Source of the DNA: Gluconacetobacter aggeris
Lineage (GTDB): Bacteria; Pseudomonadota; Alphaproteobacteria; Acetobacterales; Acetobacteraceae
Direction: 5' to 3'
Assembly: GCF_014174395.1 (NCBI RefSeq)
Contig: NZ_JABEQD010000003.1
Location: 186,001-250,000, forward strand
DNA: 64,000 bases
Shown here in pieces: positions 39,906-48,305 of the stretch. Numbering within the stretch: the first letter of the stretch is position 1; each line of letters starts with the position of its first letter. The notes under the pieces were generated by a model. That model saw only the letters and a program-made list of their open reading frames with translations. It was not told the origin of the DNA and did no database searches. The translations under genes and the position numbers were made by a program.

Positions 39906-40958
39906 ATGACGACAGACGCACTCACCCGGCGGGAAACCTTCTCCGCGATTCCGGTCGTCGATATTTCCGGCCTGTATTCCGCCAATCCCGCCGACAGGCA
40001 GAAAGTGGCGGACAGGCTGGGCGATGCCGCCCGCAATGTTGGCTTCCTCTACATCTCCGGCCACCGTGTACCCCAGGACCTGATCGACGGCGTGCGCGCG
40101 GCGGCGAAGGATTTCTTCGCCCTGCCGCTGGACCGCAAGATGGACTATTATATCGGCACCTCCGCGACCCATAAGGGCTTCGTGCCGGAGGGTGAGGAGG
40201 TCTACAACAAGGACCGGCCGGACCATAAGGAAGCGTTCGATATCGGGTTCGAGGTTCCAGCCGACAACCCGCTGGTGCTGTCCGGCACGCCGCTGCTGGG
40301 CCCCAACAACTGGCCGGGCCTGCCGTTGTTCCGCGAACGGGCCGAGGCCTATTACCGCGCTGTGTTCGCCCTCGGGCGCCTGCTGTTCCAGGGCTTCGCG
40401 CTGGCACTCGGCCTGCCGGAAAACGCCTTCGATGACATGGCACAATTCCCGCCTTCCAAGCTGCGGATGATCCATTATCCTCATGACGGCGCGGCGCAGG
40501 ACGCGCCGGGTATCGGTGCCCATACCGATTATGAATGTTTCACCATCCTGCTGGCCGACCAGCCGGGCCTGGAAGTCATGAACGGCAATGGGGAGTGGAT
40601 CGACGCGCCGCCCATCCCCGGCGCATTCGTGGTCAATATCGGCGACATGCTGGAAGTCATGACGGCGGGCACGTTCGTCGCCACGGCGCACCGTGTGCGC
40701 AGCGTGAAGGAAGAACGCTATTCCTTCCCATTATTCTATGCCTGCGACTACCATACCCAGATCCGCCCCCTGCCGGCCTTCGACAAGGGCGGCGAGACAT
40801 ACGAGGCCATCAAGATCGGCGATCACATGTGGTCGCAGGCCCTGCAGACCTACCAATATCTGGTCCGCAAGGTCGAACGGGGCGAACTGGCGCTGCCGTC
40901 CGGCGCACGCGGCACCGCCACATTCGGGCATTTCAAACAGAAGGCGCAGCACGCATGA
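39906..40958 (+). CDS. Isopenicillin-N-synthase-like 2-oxoglutarate/Fe(II) oxygenase
   Basis: 350 residues. The N-terminal DIOX_N domain ([36 protein letters not shown]) and the C-terminal 2OG-Fe(II) domain are both present. Facial triad His-x-Asp is in [14 protein letters not shown], with the distal His in TAHRVRS; the 2OG-binding Arg-x-Ser is in [13 protein letters not shown] nine bases before the ATG, which sits one base after the previous stop. In this family the reaction can be hydroxylation, desaturation or ring closure. The neighbours suggest a catabolic role rather than antibiotic synthesis. The next gene overlaps by ATGA. Confidence 0.9.
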   Translation: MTTDALTRRETFSAIPVVDISGLYSANPADRQKVADRLGDAARNVGFLYISGHRVPQDLIDGVRAAAKDFFALPLDRKMDYYIGTSATHKGFVPEGEEVYNKDRPDHKEAFDIGFEVPADNPLVLSGTPLLGPNNWPGLPLFRERAEAYYRAVFALGRLLFQGFALALGLPENAFDDMAQFPPSKLRMIHYPHDGAAQDAPGIGAHTDYECFTILLADQPGLEVMNGNGEWIDAPPIPGAFVVNIGDMLEVMTAGTFVATAHRVRSVKEERYSFPLFYACDYHTQIRPLPAFDKGGETYEAIKIGDHMWSQALQTYQYLVRKVERGELALPSGARGTATFGHFKQKAQHA

Positions 40959-41716
40959 CGACGGACGCATTCACCGCCCCGCAGACTGAACAGGACGAAC
41001 AGTCGCTGCGCGAGGACCTGGCAGCCGCCTACCGGTTGCTCGCGCTGTTCGACATGACGGACCTGGTCTACACCCATCTCTCGGTGCGCCTGCCCGGTCC
41101 CGGCCATACCTTCCTGGTCAACCCTTACGGATTGCTGTTCGAAGAGATCACGGCCAGTTCGCTGGTCGTGGTGGATGCCGAAGGCCTGCCGAAACAGGCG
41201 ACGAGCTGGCCGGTAAACCCCGCCGGCTTCGTGATCCATTCCGCCGTCCACCGCAGCCGCCCCGACGCCGCCTGCGTCATGCACACCCACACGCTGGCAG
41301 GCATGACCGTGGCCGCGCAGCAGCATGGAATCCTGCCGCTCAACCAGATCAATGTCGAATTCCACGGCCGCGTCGGCTTCCATGCCTATGAAGGCATCGC
41401 GGCGGATGACAATCTGAGCGAACGCGAGCGGCTGGTCCGTGATCTGGGCGACAATATCGGCCTGATCCTGCAGAATCACGGCCTGCTGACGGTCGGCCAG
41501 AGCGTCGCCCAGGCATTCTATCGCACCTATTATCTGGAACAGGCCTGCCGCATCCAGATCGCCGCGCAATCGACCGGCGCGCCCCTGCACCTGCCTTCCG
41601 AAGACAAATTGCTGCGCACCCGCGCGCAGTTCGAGAACGATCCGGACCAGGGTCAACTGGTCTGGCGCGCCCTGCGCCGCAAGCTGGATCGTGAACAGCC
41701 GGATTACATCCGCTAA
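40955..41716 (+). CDS. Class II aldolase/adducin family protein
   Basis: 253 residues starting [18 protein letters not shown], at an ATG that overlaps the oxygenase stop (ATGA). Zn-site histidines are in [13 protein letters not shown] and [12 protein letters not shown]. The phosphate/substrate loop region is [15 protein letters not shown], and [20 protein letters not shown] is typical. Enzymes of this fold cleave or epimerise sugar phosphates or decarboxylate hydroxy-acids. Last gene of the trio, followed by a perfect terminator. With the receptor and importer it suggests that the oxygenase and isomerase act on an imported compound before aldol cleavage. Confidence 0.9.
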   Translation: MTTDAFTAPQTEQDEQSLREDLAAAYRLLALFDMTDLVYTHLSVRLPGPGHTFLVNPYGLLFEEITASSLVVVDAEGLPKQATSWPVNPAGFVIHSAVHRSRPDAACVMHTHTLAGMTVAAQQHGILPLNQINVEFHGRVGFHAYEGIAADDNLSERERLVRDLGDNIGLILQNHGLLTVGQSVAQAFYRTYYLEQACRIQIAAQSTGAPLHLPSEDKLLRTRAQFENDPDQGQLVWRALRRKLDREQPDYIR

Positions 41717-41754
41717 GGGCCTGCTCCCTCGACCAGCGCACCATCATTCGACAT

Positions 41755-41785
41755 GGGAGGGTCCGGAACGGACCCTCCCTTTTTT
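41755..41785 (+). terminator. Intrinsic terminator after the aldolase gene
   Basis: Perfect 11-bp stem GGGAGGGTCCG / CGGACCCTCCC with loop GAA, immediately followed by TTTTTT. It ends the 34.2-41.7 kb plus-strand run. Confidence 0.95.
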
Positions 41786-41830
41786 GTGGATTCTTTTATA
41801 TATTCCGTGGCCTGCTTCCTGCGCCGGCCC

Positions 41831-43831
41831 ATGAAAAACAGTCTCTTTCCCCCTCTTCCCCGCAAGCCACGCTTTCTGAAGGCGCTCGCCCACAGCCTGA
41901 CGCCCTCTATCGTCACGCACTGGCTGGGCGCGCGCGCCATTGCCATCGCGCCGGAACAGATCGCCATCCGCGAGGGCCTACGGGCCGGCGTCGCCGTCAG
42001 CACCGTCATGTTGGTCGCCCGGCATCTCGACATGCCCCTCATGGCCTGGTCCGCCTTCGCCGCCTTCTGGACTTGCCTCGCAGACCCCGGCGGCCTTCTC
42101 CGCCGCAGGATCAGGGCCCTGACATCCTTCGGCCTGGCCGGCGCGTTCATCACCGGCACCATATCCGCCCTGGCGGGATACAGCACCGCCGCCGCCTTCG
42201 TCGGCCTGGGTCTGTGCGTTTTCCTGTGCGGGCTTGCCCGCGCCCGAGGGGCGGCCGCCACCCAGGTCAGCGTCCTCGCTGCCATCGTCGCCGTGGTCGC
42301 CATCTGTTATCCCCAGACCCCGACGGGGGCCGTCACCCTCGCCGCCCTGTTCTCCCTCGGTGTCCTGTGGGCCATGCTCATCTGCCTGCTGGCCTGGCCC
42401 GTCGACCCCAGCACCCCGCAGAAACAGGCCTGCGCCGCCCTGTTTCGCGAACAGGCCAGCATGGCCTTCCGACTGCTCAACCTCCCGCACCTTCAGGCAG
42501 CCAGCCTTCTCACCCAGCAGAAGGAACTCAGCGCCTGGCGCCGCGACATCCGCCACCGCATCGAACAGGCCCGCTCGTCGGTCGAAAAACTCTCCAGTGA
42601 TGCGCCACTCAGTCCGGCCCGCGCCACTCTTCTGCCCGCCGTCGAGGCCGCCGACCGCATCTTCGTCGCCCTCATCGCCTTCGAACATGCGGCGTTCTCC
42701 GCCCCGCTGCCACCCCAGACCACCCGCGTCATCCGCATCACCGCCGCCGCCCTCCGCCGCATCGCGCGGGACATCCCGCCCGGCCGCCATGCCCCGGGCA
42801 GCATCGGCCCCTATATCCGCGCGCTCGGCCGCCTCGGCACCCACCCTCAAACCCTGTCAACTCGCGCCGCCGCCTGGAATGCCGCTGCCCTGACCGACCT
42901 GCAGACCGCCTGGCTGGGCAAGGACCAGTCCCTGCACGGCACCACGCCATCCGCCCTTGCCACGCCGTCGCAGCCACTCAGCCCGATCTTCATCCGTCAC
43001 GCCGCACGCCTGTCCGTGGCGGTTCTGGCCGCCTTCGGCATGACGCTCGCCTTCCACCTGCCCTATGCCTACTGGGCGATGATGGCCGTCGTCGTCGTCA
43101 CCCAACCGGGCAGGAGCACCACCCTCTCCCGCACCATCGAGCGCGTCGCCGGCAGCGTCGCCGGCGGCATCCTCGCCGCCATCGCAGGCACGCTGTGTCC
43201 GAAATGGCTGGTTCTGCTCCTTGTCTTCCCGTTATCGGCCACCACCATCGCGCTGCGCAGCGTCAACTACACGCTGTGCGTGACCTTCATGACCCAGCTT
43301 TTCGTCCTGGTCACCGACCTCGTCGGCTCCGACACCGGCTGGTGGCTCGGCTTTGCCCGCGCCGAAAACAACATCATCGGCAGCCTGGTCGGCATGGCCG
43401 CCTGTCTTCTGCTATGGCCGGAAAAATCCACGGCCTCGCTCCCCACCCTGGTCAGCCGCGCCTTCCTGGCCAATCTCCGCTATGCCGCTCTTGCCACCAG
43501 CGGCAACGGCACCCGCGACGAAACCGAGCAGGCGCGCCGCGCGGCCGGAACCACGTCCAACAGAGCCGAGATCCTCTGCCAGCAGACCAGCCTCGAAGGC
43601 CTCCGCCGTTCGGAAAACCTGAAGATTTGCATGGAGATCCTCTTCCACCTGCGCCAGCAGGCCGGCATCGCCAGCACAAGCTGGCTGGAACGCACGACGG
43701 ACCACACTCCAGCCCCGACCGCACAGACCTACCAGACGGCCCTGCGGCATTTTTCAGACCTGCTGTCCGCCCCATCGGCTGCCGGCGACCATCTGCGCGA
43801 AATGCTGCTGTTCCTCAGGCGACCGCACTGA
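41831..43831 (+). CDS. FUSC-family inner membrane transporter (aromatic acid exporter-like)
   Basis: 666 residues with the two-block membrane plan of FUSC/AaeB/YccC proteins. A hydrophobic block at about 50-195 includes GVAVSTVMLVARHLDMPLMA, a soluble helical region follows, and a second block lies at about 395-550 (AARLSVAVLAAFGMTLAFHL, PYAYWAMMAVVVVTQPGRS, RTIERVAGSVAGGILAAIAG). The second block has the family motif P-Y-W-x-x-x-T-V-V-x-x-x-P. Codon choice is extremely C-ending. The start is weak: the ATG at 41831 has no clear SD, and the open frame runs up into the terminator. Likely exports aromatic or other organic acids. Confidence 0.85.
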   Translation: MKNSLFPPLPRKPRFLKALAHSLTPSIVTHWLGARAIAIAPEQIAIREGLRAGVAVSTVMLVARHLDMPLMAWSAFAAFWTCLADPGGLLRRRIRALTSFGLAGAFITGTISALAGYSTAAAFVGLGLCVFLCGLARARGAAATQVSVLAAIVAVVAICYPQTPTGAVTLAALFSLGVLWAMLICLLAWPVDPSTPQKQACAALFREQASMAFRLLNLPHLQAASLLTQQKELSAWRRDIRHRIEQARSSVEKLSSDAPLSPARATLLPAVEAADRIFVALIAFEHAAFSAPLPPQTTRVIRITAAALRRIARDIPPGRHAPGSIGPYIRALGRLGTHPQTLSTRAAAWNAAALTDLQTAWLGKDQSLHGTTPSALATPSQPLSPIFIRHAARLSVAVLAAFGMTLAFHLPYAYWAMMAVVVVTQPGRSTTLSRTIERVAGSVAGGILAAIAGTLCPKWLVLLLVFPLSATTIALRSVNYTLCVTFMTQLFVLVTDLVGSDTGWWLGFARAENNIIGSLVGMAACLLLWPEKSTASLPTLVSRAFLANLRYAALATSGNGTRDETEQARRAAGTTSNRAEILCQQTSLEGLRRSENLKICMEILFHLRQQAGIASTSWLERTTDHTPAPTAQTYQTALRHFSDLLSAPSAAGDHLREMLLFLRRPH

Positions 43832-44071
43832 ACCTGCCGCGCCGGATACTTGATAAGGCGCTCAACAGGAAGACGCTGGATGACAAGATCAAGGACGAGG
43901 ACGGGCTGACGCTCGGCGCCCGAGACCTATCCTGCGAGCCATTCCTGAATTTCGTTCACAAGCGTTGTGACGGCAGAGGCCATAGCCCCGCCCGAAGGCG
44001 CCCTGTACGTGCAGGAAACCGGGAGCCGTTTATGTGCGGTGCCCATCCGGCGGAACAGGGGAGAGAGGTGC

Positions 44072-44491
44072 ATGGTCGAAATCGTCAGCCAGATGGACGT
44101 CGCGGTCAGCGCCGACACAGCCTGGGCCCTGCTCGGCGGCTTTGACAGCCTTCCGCTGTGGATACCGATGATCCGGACCAGCACGCTGGAAGAGGGCGGG
44201 CGCGTCCGGCGCCTGACCGTTGCAGAAGACATAACCATCGTGGAACGCCTGCTCCGCTTCGATGACCGCGAGCGCGTCTATTCCTACGCCTATATCAGCG
44301 GGCCAGACCCGGTCGAACACTATGTCGGCCAGGTCGCCGTCGCCGAACATGGTCCCGACCGCTGCATCGTAAGCTGGGGTAGCCGCTTCGTGCCTGTGGG
44401 CCTGAGTGAAGCAGACGCGGCCGCACGATATCACGCCACTTATACGACGGCACTCGCACACGCAAAGAAGCTGCTGGAAGGCATGCCCTGA
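44072..44491 (+). CDS. SRPBCC (Bet v1-fold) family protein
   Basis: 139 residues from MVEIVSQMDVAVSADTAWAL. The START/polyketide-cyclase-like pattern is clear: W at the first helix, GGFDSLPLWIPMIRTSTLEE, VRRLTVAEDITIVERLLRFD, YSYAYISGPDPVEHYVGQVA, and a long C-terminal helix AARYHATYTTALAHAKKLL. GGGAGAGAGG ends five bases before the ATG. Ligand unknown. The preceding 240 bp (43832-44071) show no gene. Just upstream of the MdaB-like gene, same strand. Confidence 0.75.
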   Translation: MVEIVSQMDVAVSADTAWALLGGFDSLPLWIPMIRTSTLEEGGRVRRLTVAEDITIVERLLRFDDRERVYSYAYISGPDPVEHYVGQVAVAEHGPDRCIVSWGSRFVPVGLSEADAAARYHATYTTALAHAKKLLEGMP

Positions 44492-44561
44492 CCGTCGCGG
44501 CATCCTCCAGTCCACTCATCACGATCATCCGCTGCTGAAATCACCGACAGGATAACCGAGC

Positions 44562-45155
44562 ATGAAAAACATCCTCCTTCTGAACGGCGGGAAGGTTTTC
44601 GCACATTCGCACGGCCGCCTGAACGATACGCTCCATGCGGTAGCGGTCGAGGCCCTGTCGAACGCCGGCTTCGCCATCCGCCAGACGAAAATCGATTCCG
44701 GCTACGACATCCAGGAGGAAGTCCGGAATTTCCTGTGGGCCGATCTGGTCATCTATCAGATGCCGGGCTGGTGGATGGGCGCGCCATGGATCGTCAAGAA
44801 ATACATGGATGAGGTCTTCACCGCCGGCCACGGCGCGCTTTACGCAAACGATGGCCGCAGCCGGGCGCATCCGGAACGCAAATACGGCTCAGGCGGCCTG
44901 CTGCATGGCAAGCATTACATGCTCTCCCTGACCTGGAATGCGCCGGAGGAGGCCTTCCTCGACTCCGCGCAGTTCTTCGAAGGCAGGGGCGTCGATGCCG
45001 TCTATTTTCCTTTCCACAAGGCCAATCAGTTCCTCGCCATGTCGCCCCTCCCGACCTTCCTGGCCTCGGACGTCATGAAGGCCCCCGCAATCGACACGAC
45101 CACCCACCGCTATCGTCGGCATCTTGCGGAAACCCTGGCGTTCGGCGAGGCCTGA
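44562..45155 (+). CDS. mdaB: MdaB-like NAD(P)H:quinone oxidoreductase (flavodoxin fold)
   Basis: 197 residues. The flavodoxin-2 fold begins MKNILLLNGGKVFAHSHGRL. FMN/FAD-site features include LVIYQMPGWWMGAPWIVKKY and MDEVFTAGHGALYANDGRSR, and GLLHGKHYMLSLTWNAPEEA is highly characteristic of MdaB. Two-electron reduction of quinones protects against oxidative and quinone stress. Convergent with a LysR gene that is its likely regulator. The ATG follows AGGATAACCGAGC. Confidence 0.9.
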   Translation: MKNILLLNGGKVFAHSHGRLNDTLHAVAVEALSNAGFAIRQTKIDSGYDIQEEVRNFLWADLVIYQMPGWWMGAPWIVKKYMDEVFTAGHGALYANDGRSRAHPERKYGSGGLLHGKHYMLSLTWNAPEEAFLDSAQFFEGRGVDAVYFPFHKANQFLAMSPLPTFLASDVMKAPAIDTTTHRYRRHLAETLAFGEA

Positions 45156-45180
45156 GCGCTCGGACGGGCGGCCCCGCGTT

Positions 45181-46095
45181 TCACGCAGGGTCGTTCCGCA
45201 TGAAGATCTGCAGACGCGGAATCATGAAATCCAGGAACAGCCGAATGCGCTGCGGCATGCGCTGGCCGCCCGGATAGAGCGCATGGACCTCTTCCTCGTC
45301 GCCATGGCCGGCCTGGCCCAGCACTTCGATCAGCCGGCCGTGGCGGATATCCTCCCGCACATGGTAATCGCCCAGACGGGCCAGCCCCATTCCCGCCAGC
45401 GCCAGCCGCCTGACGGTTTCGCCATTATTGGCCAGCAGGTTTCCACCCACCATCCGATCGACGATCCGTCCGCCATCCTTCAGCGGCCAGATCGGGGCCG
45501 CACGCCGGAAATTGAACCCAAGGCAGTTATGCCGGTCGAGATCTCCGATCGTGAGCGGCGTCCCATGGCGTTCAAGATAGGCCGGGGCGGCGACGATCTT
45601 CCGGCGTGCGACCCCGATCCTGCGCGCAAGCAGGCTGCTGTCCGCGAGCGGACCCACGCGGAACGCGATATCGGCGCGATCAAGATAAAGATCGACAATC
45701 TCGTCCGACAGCGACAGATCGACCACCATGTTCGGGTAGGTTTCCCAGAACGCAGGCAACAGCGGCTCGATCCCCAGCACACCGAATGCCACCGACGCAT
45801 TGACGCGGATCGTGCCACCGGCCCCCTTGCCGCCCTGACCGACCTCGCGCTCGATATCGTCCAGTTCCGCCAGCAGGGCACCGCTCCGCTCATGGAAGAG
45901 ACGCCCTTCGTCGGTCAGTGACAGCCGCCGCGTCGACCGCTCGACCAACCGCACACCAAGGCGATCTTCCATGCGCGCGATCAGCTTGCTGACCGTCGAT
46001 GGCGTCATCAGAAGCTGCCGCGCCGCTTCGGAGAAGCTACCGGACTCCGCGACCCGGACAAAGACCAGCATCTCTCCCGCCCGGTTATCCATCAT
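45181..46095 (-). CDS. LysR-family transcriptional regulator
   Basis: 304 residues. N-terminal winged HTH: MLVFVRVAESGSFSEAARQL, MTPSTVSKLIARMEDRLGVR, LVERSTRRLSLTDEG. C-terminal effector-binding domain (about 90-300) with RVNASVAFGVLGIEPLLPAF and IAFRVGPLADSSLLARRIG. Two adjacent ATGs; GGAG fits the second (46092) slightly better. Convergent with mdaB, 25 bp apart. Ligand unknown. The 246 bp upstream (46096-46341) contain no gene but a strong inverted repeat. Confidence 0.93.
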   Translation of the reverse strand: MMDNRAGEMLVFVRVAESGSFSEAARQLLMTPSTVSKLIARMEDRLGVRLVERSTRRLSLTDEGRLFHERSGALLAELDDIEREVGQGGKGAGGTIRVNASVAFGVLGIEPLLPAFWETYPNMVVDLSLSDEIVDLYLDRADIAFRVGPLADSSLLARRIGVARRKIVAAPAYLERHGTPLTIGDLDRHNCLGFNFRRAAPIWPLKDGGRIVDRMVGGNLLANNGETVRRLALAGMGLARLGDYHVREDIRHGRLIEVLGQAGHGDEEEVHALYPGGQRMPQRIRLFLDFMIPRLQIFMRNDPA

Positions 46096-46240
46096 CGCTC
46101 CGATCTGTGAATTCCTGTCGAAGATAACGGCATGACCGGGACAGGGCCAGCATCACGGCCTCTTCGATACAATCCGCTGCAATCCGTCCTCAGGAATATT
46201 GAGGAATAAAACTCAAACGCGCCGCCACAAGATGCATCAT

Positions 46241-46268
46241 CGCAATATTTACCTCTGGCAATATTGCG
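46241..46268. promoter_or_regulatory. Inverted repeat CGCAATATT-N10-AATATTGCG upstream of the LysR gene
   Basis: Perfect 9-bp arms (46241-46249 and 46260-46268) in the otherwise gene-free 46096-46341 interval, about 150 bp before the LysR start and 75 bp after the ArsR stop. It contains AT-rich half-sites as LysR-type boxes often do. No T run, so a terminator is less likely. A second small dyad CCTCA-N7-TGAGG lies at about 46190-46206. Confidence 0.4.
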
Positions 46269-46341
46269 AACTGCGGCAAGATCGTGACCGACAGCCTCAT
46301 TGCCTGGCGGTCACGCGGTTCCGAAGAGAAGGAATACCCCC

Positions 46342-46695
46342 CTATCGCTCGTCGCCGTCCTCGACGAACGCCCGAAGCCCTTCGATACGGGCATCCCACA
46401 CTGCCGACAGCCGGTCCAGATGCTCGCGGACGATCGCGATCTGTTGCGCCCGTAACTGCCATTGTCGAACCCGGCCAACCCGCGCGCTTTCCACCAGCCC
46501 GGCATCTTCCAGCACGCGCAGATGCCTGTTGATGCCCTGACGCGTGATCCCCCCCGTGCCGTCCTTCAACTGGACGGTGGGCAGCGGCCCGTTTTCGCTC
46601 AGCCGCGCGACAATCGACAGGCGGACCGGATCGCCCAGAGCCGCAAAAACCGGCACTGCGGATTGCAGATTGTCCGAACAATATCCGCTTTCCAT
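46342..46695 (-). CDS. ArsR-family transcriptional regulator
   Basis: 117 residues from MESGYCSDNLQSAVPVFAAL. Winged HTH: LGDPVRLSIVARLSENGPLP, TRQGINRHLRVLEDAGLVES, GRVRQWQLRAQQIAIVREHL. No obvious metal-binding Cys cluster, so it belongs to the ArsR group that partners AHSA1-type proteins rather than metal sensors. Located 69 bp downstream of the AHSA1 gene, same strand. The two paired palindromes upstream of that gene are its likely operator. Start chosen because it has the family-like N-terminus, though the SD is weak. Confidence 0.9.
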   Translation of the reverse strand: MESGYCSDNLQSAVPVFAALGDPVRLSIVARLSENGPLPTVQLKDGTGGITRQGINRHLRVLEDAGLVESARVGRVRQWQLRAQQIAIVREHLDRLSAVWDARIEGLRAFVEDGDER

Positions 46696-46764
46696 CAGCG
46701 CGCTTTCTTTGGGGTCATTCGTAAGAACACCCTTGGCGGGCAAGCCTGTTTTTCAAACAGAGTG

Positions 46765-47256
46765 TCATTCGTCTCCCAGGGCGAGATATCTCTCCACCAA
46801 CCTGGCCTGATGCGCCCAGCCACCATCATTCGCCTTGATCGCCTCCGCTCGCCGGGCAGACGGCAACCGGTCGAAACCCGTCTCCGTAATGGTAAGCCGG
46901 ATGCCCTCCTCCACCTCCGCCAGTGCAAACGTAACCAGCGTCATCGGCTCGGCGGCATAATCATGGGCCGGATCGATGGCATATGGATGCCAGCGGAACG
47001 AAAACAGCCGCATAGGCTCGATCCGCTCGACGTGAACACGCCAGGGAGTGCCGCGATACGGTTCCTGCATGCGGGCGACATCCGGGTCGACCTGGGTGGG
47101 AACGATCCGCCCGATCGCCTCCTGCCCCGCGATAAAGGGGCCATCGACCTCCACACCGAACCACTGGCCGAAACGGGTGGAATCCGTGATCGCGCGCCAC
47201 ACACGGTCGTGCGTCGCCTTCAGCACGACCGTCTTTTCGATCCTGTTCGTCTCCAT
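46765..47256 (-). CDS. AHSA1/SRPBCC-domain protein
   Basis: 163 residues from METNRIEKTVVLKATHDRVW. Typical AHSA1 pattern: RAITDSTRFGQWFGVEVDGP, MRLFSFRWHPYAIDPAHDY, MTLVTFALAEVEEGIRLTIT, ETGFDRLP. GAGAGG lies eight bases before the ATG, inside a CAAC-N6-GTTG palindrome. Function unknown for the subfamily. Co-transcribed with the ArsR gene downstream (gene order here AHSA1 then ArsR). Confidence 0.85.
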   Translation of the reverse strand: METNRIEKTVVLKATHDRVWRAITDSTRFGQWFGVEVDGPFIAGQEAIGRIVPTQVDPDVARMQEPYRGTPWRVHVERIEPMRLFSFRWHPYAIDPAHDYAAEPMTLVTFALAEVEEGIRLTITETGFDRLPSARRAEAIKANDGGWAHQARLVERYLALGDE

Positions 47257-47327
47257 GAGCAACCTCTCAGTTGCTCGAACCCTATTGTCGCAGGCGTCGA
47301 AGCGCAACCATATTGTTGCGCTTCGAC
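47257..47327. promoter_or_regulatory. Two paired palindromes with core CAAC-N6-GTTG (ArsR operator candidates)
   Basis: Palindrome A is GAGCAAC-CTCTCA-GTTGCTC (47257-47276). Palindrome B is GTCGAAGCGCAAC-CATATT-GTTGCGCTTCGAC (47296-47327, 13-bp arms). Both share CAACC-N5-GTTG cores whose centres are 45 bp apart (about four helical turns). They lie between the upstream LysR stop and the AHSA1 ATG; A overlaps the AHSA1 ribosome site. The repeated core makes an operator more likely than a terminator, though B could also form a hairpin ending the LysR transcript. Confidence 0.6.
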
Positions 47328-47333
47328 ATACGA

Positions 47334-48245
47334 TCAGCACAGACTGCCAAGCTGCTCCCGAAAATCCGTTTCCAGGGCGACTGTCCAGACGCGCGCGAAG
47401 AAAGGCGAAGGCGGCTGTTCGCTCAACCGCACCAACCCGATCGCCCCCGGCGAAAAACCGGCCAGCCGGCGCATCTGCAGGCGACCGGCCGGCGGCACCC
47501 GCAGCGGAAAAGAGGATAGCGGCAGGATGGTCGCCATGGCGCCACGCATGATTTCGGCATGGATCAATTCCAGTGACGCGGTCTCCAGACGAATGATCGG
47601 TTCCACCCCGGCGGTCTGAAACCCGATATCCACCAATTGGCGACAGCGCATGCCGCGACTGAGCAGGGCGAGCGGAAATGTCGCGGCCTCCTCCCAACTG
47701 ATTTCCCCCTGGTCGGGAAAGACATACGCCGTGGTACCGGCCAGGACCTGCTCTTCCGCATAAAGCGCCCGGACCGTAAAAGCCTGCGCCTGCGGGCACT
47801 GATCATAATACATGATCCCGATATCAAGCTGCTTGCTGGCAAGCCTCCCGATAATGTCCGCATTCGGAAGAACGGCGACATCGCTCGAAAAATCGCCGAT
47901 TTTCTCCTTGATTGCTTCCAGGAGGATCGGAACGATATGCACGGCGGTGGGGATGACGCCAATCTTGACCGATCCCACCAGTTCCTGCCGCGACAGCGAA
48001 ACCTCATTCCGCATCTCCGACACGCTGCGCAGGATATCATGCGCCCATTTCAGTATGCGCGTACCCTCAGCCGTCAGGCCGAAGACTTTCTTCTTGCGAT
48101 CGACGATAACGACCCCAAGCTCGTCTTCCAATTGCCTGATGGCGCGTGAAAGCGCGGGCTGCGAGACGTTGCACGCATCCGCGGCCTTCGAAAAACTCCG
48201 CAGCCTGTCGATTTCCCGAAGATAATGAAGCTGCCTCAGAAACAT
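47334..48245 (-). CDS. LysR-family transcriptional regulator next to fdhD
   Basis: 303 residues. HTH: MFLRQLHYLREIDRLRSFSK, AADACNVSQPALSRAIRQLE. Effector domain includes GSVKIGVIPTAVHIVPILLE and LASKQLDIGIMYYDQCPQ. 60 bp downstream of fdhD and in the same orientation, the last gene of the formate-dehydrogenase-like group. It may control that group (LysR genes accompany FdhF/FdhD/MoaA sets in other proteobacteria). Distinct from the LysR next to mdaB. Confidence 0.92.
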   Translation of the reverse strand: MFLRQLHYLREIDRLRSFSKAADACNVSQPALSRAIRQLEDELGVVIVDRKKKVFGLTAEGTRILKWAHDILRSVSEMRNEVSLSRQELVGSVKIGVIPTAVHIVPILLEAIKEKIGDFSSDVAVLPNADIIGRLASKQLDIGIMYYDQCPQAQAFTVRALYAEEQVLAGTTAYVFPDQGEISWEEAATFPLALLSRGMRCRQLVDIGFQTAGVEPIIRLETASLELIHAEIMRGAMATILPLSSFPLRVPPAGRLQMRRLAGFSPGAIGLVRLSEQPPSPFFARVWTVALETDFREQLGSLC

Positions 48246-48305
48246 TTATCGTCTTCTCATTCAAAACCGACGCCGCCGTGCGCGCACTTTCCGCCCGGCG
48301 CCCGC

